Origin: Methanocorpusculum sp. MCE
GTDB lineage: Archaea; Halobacteriota; Methanomicrobia; Methanomicrobiales; Methanocorpusculaceae
Length of the DNA stretch: 30,205 nucleotides
Direction: 5' to 3'
Assembly: GCA_003315675.1 (NCBI GenBank)
Contig: NIZU01000088.1
Coordinates: 1-30,205, forward strand
How positions within the stretch are numbered: the stretch's first letter is position 1; each line of letters opens with the position of its first letter. Shown one piece after another: positions 6,785 through 15,371 of the stretch. Position numbers and translations under genes: made by a program. Below the pieces are notes generated by a model, which saw only the letters and a program-made list of their open reading frames with translations, was not told the origin of the DNA and ran no database searches.

Positions 6785-6794
6785 TGTGTAGGAT

Positions 6795-7056
6795 GCCTGA
6801 GTTCCGTTGTGTCGCGAACGCGGGGTTCGTGATCAGTTCAAAGAGAGAATAAATTTTCAGGTTGGCCCGTGGGCAGAGGAGGACGAATTATTTGGCTGCG
6901 AACCGTACCCTAAAATGGCTCACCGTCCCGCAGGGCTCGTATGCCGGACCGCACTGATTCTTTTTTCCTGTACGAACTTTGTCTATATTTTCGTTGGTTT
7001 TGAGGTTATTTTAAAGTTTGTTTTGATGTAATACGTGATAATGTGGGTTTTTATAG
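6795..7056 (+). repeat. Right ~262-bp direct repeat flanking the DUF1016 cassette
   Basis: Second copy of the repeat at 4678-4944, in the same orientation. It begins within ten bases of the DUF1016 stop and ends about 100 bp before the cas operon. The 74-aa frame inside it (6807-7031) is not preserved in the left copy and is rejected as a gene. Confidence 0.85.
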
Positions 7057-7126
7057 ATGTTCAATGGGGAATTAATAATGTTCAATTAATATGCCTATTC
7101 TCTTGAAAATCGTCAAAATAGATACA

Positions 7127-7135
7127 TTTATGATA
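7127..7135 (+). promoter_or_regulatory. Candidate TATA box of the cas operon
   Basis: TTTATGATA lies about 23-31 nt upstream of the GTG start of cas8b, the spacing expected for a leaderless archaeal transcript. The match to a strong TATA box is only moderate. Confidence 0.35.
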
Positions 7136-7157
7136 GTATCTCGCCAATAGCTACCTT

Positions 7158-8846
7158 GTGATAAAAGACTCAAATTTAGAACTACACTTCCCGGTTCTTC
7201 ACCAGTATTGGATGGATTCCGGGCTTTTGGGCTTTTATTCTCTTGCAAAACGAGCGCAGAGAAATTTCCCAGACATATCACTACGGGCTGATGACTCAGG
7301 CGTGTATCTTACCGGAACCGATTCCCAACTGGAAATTTTTCTCAAAACTGTTTATGACTCCCTTCTTGATGAGTACTACAACACATCTACACCAAAACAG
7401 ATCGAGGAAAGTACCGGCTTTTACTATGACACGAAAAAAGATGAATTTGTCCGATTCCCCAAGGTCAAATCCATGGGGATCGCAGATATCATCTTTGGCA
7501 AAGCCCCCCGACCGACCGGCGATAAAACTGCCTATGTAAAAGAAAAAGAGGGAGCAACCAGAAAGAATCAGTTGCCCGAAGAGTATGCTCATCTTCAGGA
7601 TCGTCTGGATGCATTTTTGAAAGAGAATAAGCTCAAAGCGGATGGTGCCACATTCCTCATAGATGGAAGAAATGCCTATCAGCCAAATGTAACCATATCC
7701 CCTACTCCGAAAAAAGCAAAAACAACCTGCTATATGTGCGGGCATGATACACACGCAGCATCCGAAGTATCAGGGACGGTATTCCCACTCATTACGAGTT
7801 CTGCAGGAATAAAATCCTTCAATTCAGGGTGTGAAAGTCCGTTTTCTGTATGCTGGATGTGTGATTACATCGGGAAATTCGTCCCGGTCCCGGGATATTA
7901 TTCGATGAATGGGGACAATACTTTTATTTTTCTTATTTATTCCCAAAGCTTTGAGAAGATGAATGATGTTTTCGAACCCTTCGAAGGCGCAAAAAAATAT
8001 GATGCAAACAGATTCAGAAATTTCGAGGAACGTCTTGGCGCCTACTTCCAGAAACCGTATGAACAGTTCTTCTCGTTCATGTACACGGTGTATCTGACGA
8101 CCTGTACCGTAAATCCGGGAGGGGAAGAGGAGTCAGAAATCGATCTGGAAGCATTATTTGACATCAACATTTCGAAAGCTCCGGTGAGTTTCTATGTTCT
8201 GCAGTTCCAAGAGCTTGGCCAATCATGTATCGGAAAACTTGTCTGGAACTTTACCGAAGCGGTCTATCTTTTCCGTCTGTTCGCTGCACTCTTTGAGAGT
8301 GAAATCGATCTCAAAAAAGTCATGCAGGGATTCGTCGATTATGAACAACCAAAGAATGAATCCAAAACCATTGTCAGAAACAGAATTTGCGAAGCTATTC
8401 TGAAAAAACAGCACATTACAAACCTTTTTGAACCATTTGTCTATCACATTAACAGGTCAGAAAAAAAGTTCATCAAACCTGCATTTGATTTTGTAAAAGC
8501 GTATGAACACATTCTCTATGAAGGAGATATCATGAAACAGGAACTTATCAACACTGCAGTCAGTCTTGGAATATCTATCGGACTGACCCTAGGAAAAGAG
8601 GGTAAAAAAGCCCGCGGAGACCTTTTCCGTCTTAGAAAAGCACGAAAACCGGAAGACTTCCTTAATGAAGTGAACCGTATCCAGATGAAATACTGCGCAT
8701 CCGTAACTGCCGATCTTTACAACAAAGGAGAAGCATTTGATGAAAACTTTACCGAGTTCAAACAGTTCTGTATGATCGCAGCCCTGAATTCGTATAATGC
8801 AAAGACTTCCGACAAATCATCATCAGGAGAAGAAAACCATGACTGA
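7158..8846 (+). CDS. cas8b: Type I-B CRISPR large subunit Cas8b1 (Cst1 family)
   Basis: First gene of the cas operon and the large subunit of the Cascade-type interference complex, expected to recognise the PAM and hold the target DNA. The 562-aa length fits Cst1. The CXXC-CXXC signature of that family is present: C191-x-x-C194 (CYMCGHDTH) and C232-x-x-C235 (VCWMC), a probable zinc finger. The N-terminal HQYWMDSGLLGFYSLAKRAQ matches the family's conserved opening, so the upstream GTG at 7158 is preferred to ATG 7215; an in-frame TAG at 7134-7136 rules out a longer form. It overlaps cas7 by 8 nt. The C-terminal half is helical without recognisable motifs. Confidence 0.85.
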   Translation: MIKDSNLELHFPVLHQYWMDSGLLGFYSLAKRAQRNFPDISLRADDSGVYLTGTDSQLEIFLKTVYDSLLDEYYNTSTPKQIEESTGFYYDTKKDEFVRFPKVKSMGIADIIFGKAPRPTGDKTAYVKEKEGATRKNQLPEEYAHLQDRLDAFLKENKLKADGATFLIDGRNAYQPNVTISPTPKKAKTTCYMCGHDTHAASEVSGTVFPLITSSAGIKSFNSGCESPFSVCWMCDYIGKFVPVPGYYSMNGDNTFIFLIYSQSFEKMNDVFEPFEGAKKYDANRFRNFEERLGAYFQKPYEQFFSFMYTVYLTTCTVNPGGEEESEIDLEALFDINISKAPVSFYVLQFQELGQSCIGKLVWNFTEAVYLFRLFAALFESEIDLKKVMQGFVDYEQPKNESKTIVRNRICEAILKKQHITNLFEPFVYHINRSEKKFIKPAFDFVKAYEHILYEGDIMKQELINTAVSLGISIGLTLGKEGKKARGDLFRLRKARKPEDFLNEVNRIQMKYCASVTADLYNKGEAFDENFTEFKQFCMIAALNSYNAKTSDKSSSGEENHD

Positions 8847-9732
8847 CATTAAACAGGCAAAAGCACTTACTATTTCCTATCTTACCCCCGTATCGTTTGC
8901 ATCCCTCAACGGTTCCGACAAAGAAGCGGATAACATCTCAAGTATCAAGAAAATTTCTATCGGAACTGAAGAGTATCCGTATGTCTCGTCCCAGGCGGTA
9001 CGCCGGGCGTTGAGAAATCAGCTTGAAGTTCTTGGATGGGATATTTCGGAAGGAGCTGCCGCCACTATTAAAAAAGGTGCCGCGACCACTGAACAAAAGC
9101 CGGATAAATACATCGACGATGATCTCTTTGGCTATATGGGTACCGAGACAGGAGAGTCGGCAGGTAAGGGAAAGGCAACCAAACGAACCTCAGTGGTCCG
9201 TGTCTGTCCCCTTATCTCTCTTGACCCCTATCTCGGAGATCTGGATTTCGGAACAAACTACATGGGAACAAAAGCAGGCGGGAACCCGAATATCTTCGAG
9301 ACCGAGATCCATTCCGGAATGTACCGGGGAACGATCCTCATCGAACTCGACCGGGTAGGTTCAGGGGATGGATTTGACAAAGACCTTCCGAATGCAGAGA
9401 AGGCAAAGCGGGTCAAGGCACTATTACAGGCTCTGAAAAATCTCTGGGGTTCCGGACGTCAGAGCAGATTCCTTGCAGATATCTCCCCGAAGTTTGTTGC
9501 CGGTGCTTTTACCACGGCAAAGAATCCCATCTTCCTTGAGAGTCTTATCGTCCGTGACGGATCAGTTTTATCGAGCGTTCTTGACGAGGTCTGTGCAGAT
9601 TACTCGAAAGAAATTGTCGGCTCGGTGTTTGGAGAGCGTAAAGGTCTGTTTAAGACAGAATACACGACGGCAGTTACGATCGGAGAGGCATTCGACAAAC
9701 TGGAAAAACAGGTGGATGAATACTACGCATGA
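8839..9732 (+). CDS. cas7: Type I-B Cas7 backbone subunit (Cst2/DevR family), 297 aa
   Basis: RAMP-fold protein that polymerises along the crRNA spacer as the Cascade backbone. Family features are visible: SYLTPVSFASLNGSDKEADNISSIKK at the N-terminus, then YPYVSSQAVRRALRNQLE at about 47-64, and later glycine-rich loops (FGTNYMGTKAGGNPNIF; LWGSGRQSRF). ATG 8839 follows AGGAGAAG, a good Shine-Dalgarno, and overlaps the cas8b stop, indicating coupled translation. cas5 starts 9 nt downstream. The length is normal for the family and no motif appears missing. Confidence 0.9.
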   Translation: MTDIKQAKALTISYLTPVSFASLNGSDKEADNISSIKKISIGTEEYPYVSSQAVRRALRNQLEVLGWDISEGAAATIKKGAATTEQKPDKYIDDDLFGYMGTETGESAGKGKATKRTSVVRVCPLISLDPYLGDLDFGTNYMGTKAGGNPNIFETEIHSGMYRGTILIELDRVGSGDGFDKDLPNAEKAKRVKALLQALKNLWGSGRQSRFLADISPKFVAGAFTTAKNPIFLESLIVRDGSVLSSVLDEVCADYSKEIVGSVFGERKGLFKTEYTTAVTIGEAFDKLEKQVDEYYA

Positions 9733-9741
9733 GGTAAAAGC

Positions 9742-10482
9742 ATGTTTTGCTTTTATGTAAAAGGAACCGGCGTTACGGCGTCATTCCGGGTTCCTGAAAC
9801 GCATACGTTCCATCAGACTCTTCCTCTCCCATCACGGACCATGATGATCGGTCTGATGGGGGCGGCTCTTGGTCTTTCATTGGATGAGGCTCATCAATTT
9901 GCAGATGAGAGTGGGATCCGGGTCTCTGTGTCCGGAACACATCAGGGGGTCATGAAGGATCTCTGGAATTACCGGAAGGTAACGACGAAAGAGTTCTCAG
10001 CAGAGGAACTTAAGAACCGTCCTAATTACAGTGTTTTGACCCGTGAGTATCTGGTTTATCCGTCGTTTACGTTTGTGTATGCTGCAGAAACAAAAGAGAA
10101 TCTTGAGAAGGTACGGAGAGCATTTGAGAGTCCGGTCTACGCACTTACTGCCGGAAACAGTGATGATCTTTTGAAGATACAGAAGGTATCACCAATCGAG
10201 GATGCGCAGTCTGAAGTTCTCGCCACGTTTGAGAATACGGTTCTTCCGGGAGATGTATCTTCGCTTTGTACGTATGACGTGAAGGCTCTTCTTAAGGATA
10301 AACCGATCACGTTCTCTCTGAAGATGCCTGAGGTATTTTCTCTTCCGACGGGTTTTTCGTTCAAGGGAACTATCCGGACAGGGGTAAAACCTAGGGCGTT
10401 TACTTTCGTAAGTAATCCGGTGTCTTTGAAAGAACCGTTACACGGATACGTTATCGGCGGGAAAAATTACGTTCTGTATTGA
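9742..10482 (+). CDS. cas5: Type I-B Cas5 subunit, 246 aa
   Basis: Cas5 caps the 5' handle of the crRNA in the surveillance complex. The N-terminal FYVKGTGVTASFRVPETHTFHQTLPLP, followed by SRTMMIGLMGAALGLS, is the classic Cas5 opening (first RAMP strand, then the P-S-x-T-x-x-G-L-x-G-A helix). A glycine-rich C-terminal segment (TGFSFKGTIRTG) follows. Length is typical. It sits 9 nt after cas7 and 4 nt before cas3, so it is cotranscribed. Confidence 0.88.
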   Translation: MFCFYVKGTGVTASFRVPETHTFHQTLPLPSRTMMIGLMGAALGLSLDEAHQFADESGIRVSVSGTHQGVMKDLWNYRKVTTKEFSAEELKNRPNYSVLTREYLVYPSFTFVYAAETKENLEKVRRAFESPVYALTAGNSDDLLKIQKVSPIEDAQSEVLATFENTVLPGDVSSLCTYDVKALLKDKPITFSLKMPEVFSLPTGFSFKGTIRTGVKPRAFTFVSNPVSLKEPLHGYVIGGKNYVLY

Positions 10483-10486
10483 CCCC

Positions 10487-12721
10487 ATGTATCTGGCAAA
10501 ACCTGATCAGACGTATGATGAACACATCTATGCAGCGTATGCTGCGTGGAAAGAGATCACCTCGGCAAAACATGCTCTGATTGACCAGATTGCAGAGAGT
10601 CTGCATGTTTCTTCAAGGCGGTTTCTGGAGAGTTCTCTTCTGACCGTGGTTTTGCATGATATAGGGAAGATGTGCGTTCCGTTTCAGGAGATGATGCAGG
10701 TTGTTATTTCCGGGAAGGTTCCTGATTATCAGAATAATTACCGGCACGAACTTGCTTCATTTCCCTATGTGCTGCTCGGTTCCGCAAGTCTGGATAAACG
10801 GGACGGGAAATTATGCCCGATCCAGGGTTTAGAGGGGCTTGTTGTTCTCGGTCACCATAAATCGCTGACGGGAAAACTCTCATCATTTGAGCGGGAGAGT
10901 CAAAAACAGGGAAAGCTTTCCTGGGCTCCCGGCGGGGTGGAACATGCTCTGACGCTTGCATCGGATATTTTTGCAAAGGAAGGGTTTTGTTTCCCGTTGG
11001 TTTCCCAAAATGAGACTGAATTCCCCTTTCAATTGGTATCCAGGTATATGATGGGGGCACTTGGTAAATTATACGGGAATGTGTCTGAACATGAGCCTGA
11101 TAGAATGGCCTTCGCTCTTTTGAAGGCGATCCTGCATTATGCCGACTGGTATGGTTCGGCAGGCGAGTCTATTTCTTATTCTCCGGAGATGACAGCAAAA
11201 AGTCTGGAAAATGATCTGAGAGCAAGATGTGCCGAACAAAATAAAGCCTTTTCAGGATTTTCAGCGTTTCAAAAAAAGTGCGGTGAGTGTAAAACAAATC
11301 TGATCGCCGTTGCTCCAACGGGAAGTGGAAAAACGGAGGGGTCGCTTCTCTGGGCACAGAATGGTTTTTCCTCCGGGAAGAAACTCATCTATCTTCTTCC
11401 GACGATGGTCACGGCGAACAGTCTGTTTCTCCGTCTTGAAGCCTATTTTGCCGGGCAGAAGGTGGGACTGACGCATTCTACCGCAGTTCTTTTCAAAGAG
11501 TCGGAGCTTGATAATTATTTAGTGGATTTTGGGGATGTTCTTAGACAGAAGACGTTTATGTATCCGGTTACCGTTTCAACAGTCGATCAGCTGCTTTTTT
11601 CCGGATATAATAAGGGTCACTGGACGCTGACCGAGGCAAATGCGGCAAACAGTATGATCGTTATCGATGAGATCCATGCATATGATCCCTGGACTCTCGG
11701 ACTTATCTGTTCATCTATCTCCCATTTCTCTAAGTTTGGAGCGAGGTTTATGCTTATGAGTGCGACGATGCCGGGATATCTGAAGAATATTCTGAATGAA
11801 TATCTTCCCGATGCTGAGATCATTGAGGAGACGGAACTTCTTGCGAAGTCAAGGAATCACTTTTCCGTTCACTCCGGTCTTATCGAGTCAGCGCTGCCGG
11901 ATATCCGGAAGGCGGTCGCGTCAGGGAAGAAGGTTCTCGTTGTGGTCAATTCGGTTTTTGCATGCCAGGAGCTCGCACGGGTATTGGAAGATCTTTCACC
12001 GATCTGTTATCATTCAAAGTTTATTTTCGATGACAGAAACAAAAAGGAGAAGTTCATTCTTGAACAGGGAAAAAGTGAGGCACCGTGCCTCGTGGTCGCA
12101 ACGCAGGTAGTCGAGGTCTCGCTTGATATCGATTTCGATATTCTGTTTACGGAGTGCGCCCCGCCGGATGCTCTTGTACAGCGTGCCGGCCGAGTGAATC
12201 GTGCCCGCAGAAAGTCGGGGACCGAGGTCCGTATTTATCTTCCGTCGGATACTTCAAAGAAAATCTACGAGTCTTTGGATGTGGGACTTTTGGAGAGGAC
12301 GATGTCGGTCGTTTCGAAAGAAAAAGCCGATCTGACTGAGGCGGATCTGATTTCTATTGTTGAGCGGGTGTATGAGGGCTGTTCTGTTTCCGATAATCAG
12401 GATTTCATGCAGGCATCAGATCAGTATCGAAAAACTCAGGAGAAACTGATGGCTGTTCTGGCTAATCCGTATTCTGAAGAGGAGGAGGAGGTCACGAGGA
12501 AGGTGACGTATCTTCAGGTCACGGTGATCCCTCTTTGTTTTAAGGAGAAGGTGCTGGCTTTGGCTCCAAGGGAGCGGAGACGTTTTGAGGTGAAAATGCC
12601 GCAGTGGTATGTGAGAAAACATAGATCGGAGTTCGACGGGATTCTGTTCTGTGATATGGAGTATGATGAGATGTACGGGGCAGGCTATTTAGATGAGTCA
12701 GATATTCAGTTACTTGTGTGA
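10487..12721 (+). CDS. cas3: Cas3 helicase-nuclease (HD + DExH), 744 aa
   Basis: Degrades target DNA after recruitment by Cascade. The N-terminal HD nuclease has an early His (H13), VLHDIGK with H57-D58, GHH at about 122-124 and HYADWYGS with D220, so metal ligands appear complete. The SF2 helicase follows: Walker A APTGSGKT at 276-283, DEIH at 394-397, SATMP at 425-429, and in the second lobe QVVEVSLDIDFDILFTE and LVQRAGRVNR (motifs V and VI). The HD domain is fused in the usual Cas3 order. The stop overlaps the cas6 GTG by 4 nt. Confidence 0.95.
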   Translation: MYLAKPDQTYDEHIYAAYAAWKEITSAKHALIDQIAESLHVSSRRFLESSLLTVVLHDIGKMCVPFQEMMQVVISGKVPDYQNNYRHELASFPYVLLGSASLDKRDGKLCPIQGLEGLVVLGHHKSLTGKLSSFERESQKQGKLSWAPGGVEHALTLASDIFAKEGFCFPLVSQNETEFPFQLVSRYMMGALGKLYGNVSEHEPDRMAFALLKAILHYADWYGSAGESISYSPEMTAKSLENDLRARCAEQNKAFSGFSAFQKKCGECKTNLIAVAPTGSGKTEGSLLWAQNGFSSGKKLIYLLPTMVTANSLFLRLEAYFAGQKVGLTHSTAVLFKESELDNYLVDFGDVLRQKTFMYPVTVSTVDQLLFSGYNKGHWTLTEANAANSMIVIDEIHAYDPWTLGLICSSISHFSKFGARFMLMSATMPGYLKNILNEYLPDAEIIEETELLAKSRNHFSVHSGLIESALPDIRKAVASGKKVLVVVNSVFACQELARVLEDLSPICYHSKFIFDDRNKKEKFILEQGKSEAPCLVVATQVVEVSLDIDFDILFTECAPPDALVQRAGRVNRARRKSGTEVRIYLPSDTSKKIYESLDVGLLERTMSVVSKEKADLTEADLISIVERVYEGCSVSDNQDFMQASDQYRKTQEKLMAVLANPYSEEEEEVTRKVTYLQVTVIPLCFKEKVLALAPRERRRFEVKMPQWYVRKHRSEFDGILFCDMEYDEMYGAGYLDESDIQLLV

Positions 12722-13386
12722 ATATTATGGAAGTTACGACAATTACCGTTGAGTTTGAGCTTGACAAAAGGATGACTGGAACCGCGAGTCAGCTTCGCGG
12801 TTTTTTTGCGACGAAGTTTAATGAGTATGTTTTGCTGCATCATCACGAGCAGGGTGGTTTTCTGTATCAGTATCCATCTGTCCAGTATAAGGTCATTCAG
12901 GGAGTTCCGACTGTGATCGGTTTGAATGACGGGGCAGATGTTCTGGTCGAGATCTTCAATGAATATGATACACTGCATCTTGGAGATACGTTTTACAAAA
13001 TCACGGAGAAGCGGGTCACTTATCAGAAGCAGGAGGTCGGCATTACCGATTCGGCGGTCGCGTATGAGTTTCTTACGCCTTGGATCGCCCTAAATCAGGA
13101 GAACTATATGAAGTTTTACGGGATGAAAAATTCCTTGGAGCGAAATGAGTTTCTTGCCAGGACGATGATTGGGAATCTGTTGTCGTTTTCGAAGTCGATC
13201 GGATATACGGTTCCAGAAAGAATGATCTGCGGGGTATCGGTGAGACCTGAGAAAGTGAGTGTGAAAGGCCTGCATCTGATGGCGTTTACTGGGTCGTTTC
13301 AGGTGAATTTCCAGATACCTGATCTGTTTGGGCTTGGGAAGTCGGTTTCCCGCGGGTATGGGGTGGTGAAAAAGGTGGAGATGTGA
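12718..13386 (+). CDS. cas6: CRISPR RNA endoribonuclease Cas6 (Cas6b-like), 222 aa
   Basis: Processes pre-crRNA inside each repeat. A cut 8 nt from the repeat 3' end would leave the 5' handle AUUGAAAC seen here. The C-terminal glycine-rich loop GLGKSVSRGYGVVKKV is the hallmark of Cas6. The length and N-terminal EVTTITVEFELD strand fit Cas6b-type proteins of methanogens. GTG 12718 overlaps the cas3 stop; ATG 12727 is an alternative start that loses only three residues. The catalytic His cannot be assigned with certainty; His38-40 (LHHHE) is a candidate cluster. Confidence 0.85.
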   Translation: MNIMEVTTITVEFELDKRMTGTASQLRGFFATKFNEYVLLHHHEQGGFLYQYPSVQYKVIQGVPTVIGLNDGADVLVEIFNEYDTLHLGDTFYKITEKRVTYQKQEVGITDSAVAYEFLTPWIALNQENYMKFYGMKNSLERNEFLARTMIGNLLSFSKSIGYTVPERMICGVSVRPEKVSVKGLHLMAFTGSFQVNFQIPDLFGLGKSVSRGYGVVKKVEM

Positions 13387-13389
13387 GTC

Positions 13390-14373
13390 ATGCAGCTGGT
13401 CATTAATTCGTATGGTGCGTATTTGCATAAGAAAGATGAGTTATTTGTGATCAAAACTGATGATAAAACCACGCCGGTTTCTGCTGATAAGGTGGATAGT
13501 ATCCTGATTTCCACAGCTGCCACGATATCTACAGATGCTATTTCTCTTGCTATCGAACGTAATATCGATATTGTTTTTTTGAATCATTTTGGAGACCCGA
13601 TCGGGCGCGTCTGGCATTCCAAATTGGGGAGCACGACGGTTATCAGAAGATGGCAGCTGAAAGCTGAGGAAACACCGGAGGGATTTATGCTTGCAAAAGG
13701 GTTTGTTGTGAAAAAGGCTGAACAGCAGATTGCTTATGTGAAGGATCTGAAGAAAAATCGTCCGGTGATGGTTGATGAGTTTAATTTGGTTCTCTCTGCA
13801 ATGGGGAATATTCTTACAGATTTGAGAGAGACAAAGGGAAATGCCGCATCCCAAAGAGAAAGAGTCATGGGGCTTGAAGGGATGCTTTCACGCCATTATT
13901 TTGGCATTCTCAGCGCGTCTCTTCCAAAAAAGTGGCAGTTTGCCGGGAGGTCGCGTGACCCGGCAAAAGATCCGTTTAATGCTATGCTGAATTACGGATA
14001 TGGTGTATTGTATTCTCAGGTCGAACGGGGCTGTATTATCTCGGGTTTGGATCCGTATATCGGGATTCTGCACACGGATAATTATAATAAACGGTCATTT
14101 GTTTTTGATCTGATTGAAATATTTCGGATCAATGTGGACCGGGTCGTGATGAATCTGTTTGTGTCGAAGAAGGTGAAGACGGAATTTTTTGATGAGGTCC
14201 CGGGCGGGGTGATGCTGAATAAGGAGGGGAAGGCTGTTTTGATCACAGCTCTTAATGAAATGTTTGAGACGAAGGTGAAGGTTGGCAGAAGAACCGTTAC
14301 GATTCGGTCGTCGATTCCTCTGGAATGTCATCATATCGCAAATTCGATGATTGGAAAAGGTGATGCTGGATGA
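13390..14373 (+). CDS. cas1: CRISPR integrase Cas1, 327 aa
   Basis: Metal-dependent integrase that inserts new spacers at the leader end with Cas2. The three active-site residues are visible: E163 (GLEGMLSRHYFG), H228 (GILHTDN) and D240 (FVFDLIEIFR). The N-terminal beta-domain ends near residue 85 and the C-terminal helical catalytic domain follows. The start lies 3 nt after cas6, and the stop overlaps the cas2 ATG (14370-14373). Length is normal. Confidence 0.95.
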   Translation: MQLVINSYGAYLHKKDELFVIKTDDKTTPVSADKVDSILISTAATISTDAISLAIERNIDIVFLNHFGDPIGRVWHSKLGSTTVIRRWQLKAEETPEGFMLAKGFVVKKAEQQIAYVKDLKKNRPVMVDEFNLVLSAMGNILTDLRETKGNAASQRERVMGLEGMLSRHYFGILSASLPKKWQFAGRSRDPAKDPFNAMLNYGYGVLYSQVERGCIISGLDPYIGILHTDNYNKRSFVFDLIEIFRINVDRVVMNLFVSKKVKTEFFDEVPGGVMLNKEGKAVLITALNEMFETKVKVGRRTVTIRSSIPLECHHIANSMIGKGDAG

Positions 14374-14663
14374 CAATGGTGTGGGTCATCTATGATATTG
14401 TTGAGGATAAAACACGGAATAAGGTTGCAAAAATATGTCTGAATAAGGGGTTGTACCGGGTTCAGAAAAGTGTGTTTCTCGGGATGCTGAATGCAAACCA
14501 GCGTGATTCATTAAGTCTTGAGTGTGAGGTGCTGATCGATCCGGAGGTGGATTCATTGTACGTTTTTCCGATGGATGACGCGTCATTTAAGAAAGTGAAA
14601 CTTCTCGGACAGGCATTTGACAGAAAGCTGGTGAAGGATGAGGTCCTTGCACTGTTTTTTTGA
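14370..14663 (+). CDS. cas2: CRISPR adaptation protein Cas2, 97 aa
   Basis: Small ferredoxin-fold partner of Cas1. The first strand VWVIYDIVEDKTR carries the conserved Asp (D9), and LYRVQKSVFLGML and DSLYVFPMDD are the following conserved strands. ATGA overlap with cas1 indicates coupled translation. Length is typical. Confidence 0.93.
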   Translation: MTMVWVIYDIVEDKTRNKVAKICLNKGLYRVQKSVFLGMLNANQRDSLSLECEVLIDPEVDSLYVFPMDDASFKKVKLLGQAFDRKLVKDEVLALFF

Positions 14664-14668
14664 GGTGA

Positions 14669-15265
14669 ATGCATATGGATGATACAAATGCTATGATTAC
14701 GGTTTCAGATGTTCTTGAGTATATGTTTTGTCCCCGTTTCATCTTTTTTATGTATTGTCTGAATATCTCGCAGTATGAAGAAAGACGCTTTAAGGTCCAG
14801 ACAGGGCGCGATGTCCACGAGAAGAAGAGGATCGCCAATCCTGACTATTTCAGAAAGAAGCTGGGGGTTTGCGCACGACAGCAGGAGGTGTATCTATCGT
14901 CGGAAACACATCACATTAAAGTGATCGTGGATGATGTGCTGACGTTTGATGATGGGACGATGGGGCCGTTTGAGTATAAGTTTTCCGAGTTCAAGGGGCA
15001 GATCCCGGAAACATATAAGATGCAGCTTGCTTTTCAGGCTTTGCTTATCCAAGAGGTGTATCATACGAAGGTTACTAGGGGATATATCTGTTTTGTTAGG
15101 AGTCATAATGTAGTTAAAGAAGTTTCAATCTCTGAGGAGATGATCGATTCATTGGCAGAAATCGTACAGAGTATTCTGAGTATTATTCAGGAGGGTTATT
15201 ACCCCAAAAAAACTATAATTGCGAATAGGTGTGATGATTGCACCTATCGGAAAATTTGTGTATGA
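14669..15265 (+). CDS. cas4: Cas4 RecB-like Fe-S exonuclease, 198 aa
   Basis: Trims and selects prespacers by PAM during adaptation. The RecB nuclease residues are visible: H50 (DVH), D89 (IVDDV), E102 and K104 (FEYK). The four Fe-S cysteines are C21 (MFCPRF), C188, C191 and C197 (CDDCTYRKIC). Both centres look intact. ATG 14669 and ATG 14675 are both possible; GAGGTG at 14662-14667 is better spaced for 14675, making a 196-aa protein. It is the last gene of the operon and directly precedes the leader. Confidence 0.93.
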   Translation: MHMDDTNAMITVSDVLEYMFCPRFIFFMYCLNISQYEERRFKVQTGRDVHEKKRIANPDYFRKKLGVCARQQEVYLSSETHHIKVIVDDVLTFDDGTMGPFEYKFSEFKGQIPETYKMQLAFQALLIQEVYHTKVTRGYICFVRSHNVVKEVSISEEMIDSLAEIVQSILSIIQEGYYPKKTIIANRCDDCTYRKICV

Positions 15266-15274
15266 TTTCTTGTC

Positions 15275-15282
15275 TTTATATA
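15275..15282 (+). promoter_or_regulatory. TATA box in the CRISPR leader
   Basis: TTTATATA lies in the ~106-bp AT-rich leader between cas4 and the first repeat (15266-15371). Transcription would start near 15305, about 65 nt before the first repeat. The decayed repeat at the far end of the array supports this end as the leader-proximal, newest end. Confidence 0.6.
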
Positions 15283-15371
15283 GTAATAGATACTTTTCCA
15301 GGAAGAAACGGGGTGGTGAAATTGGGCTTGTTTCCGTGCCATGATCGAAAATCAGAGAGAAATCAGCCGCT

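Noticed and set aside
6807..7031. 74-aa frame inside the right direct repeat
   Set aside because: The frame is not kept in the left copy, so the repeat is not under coding selection.
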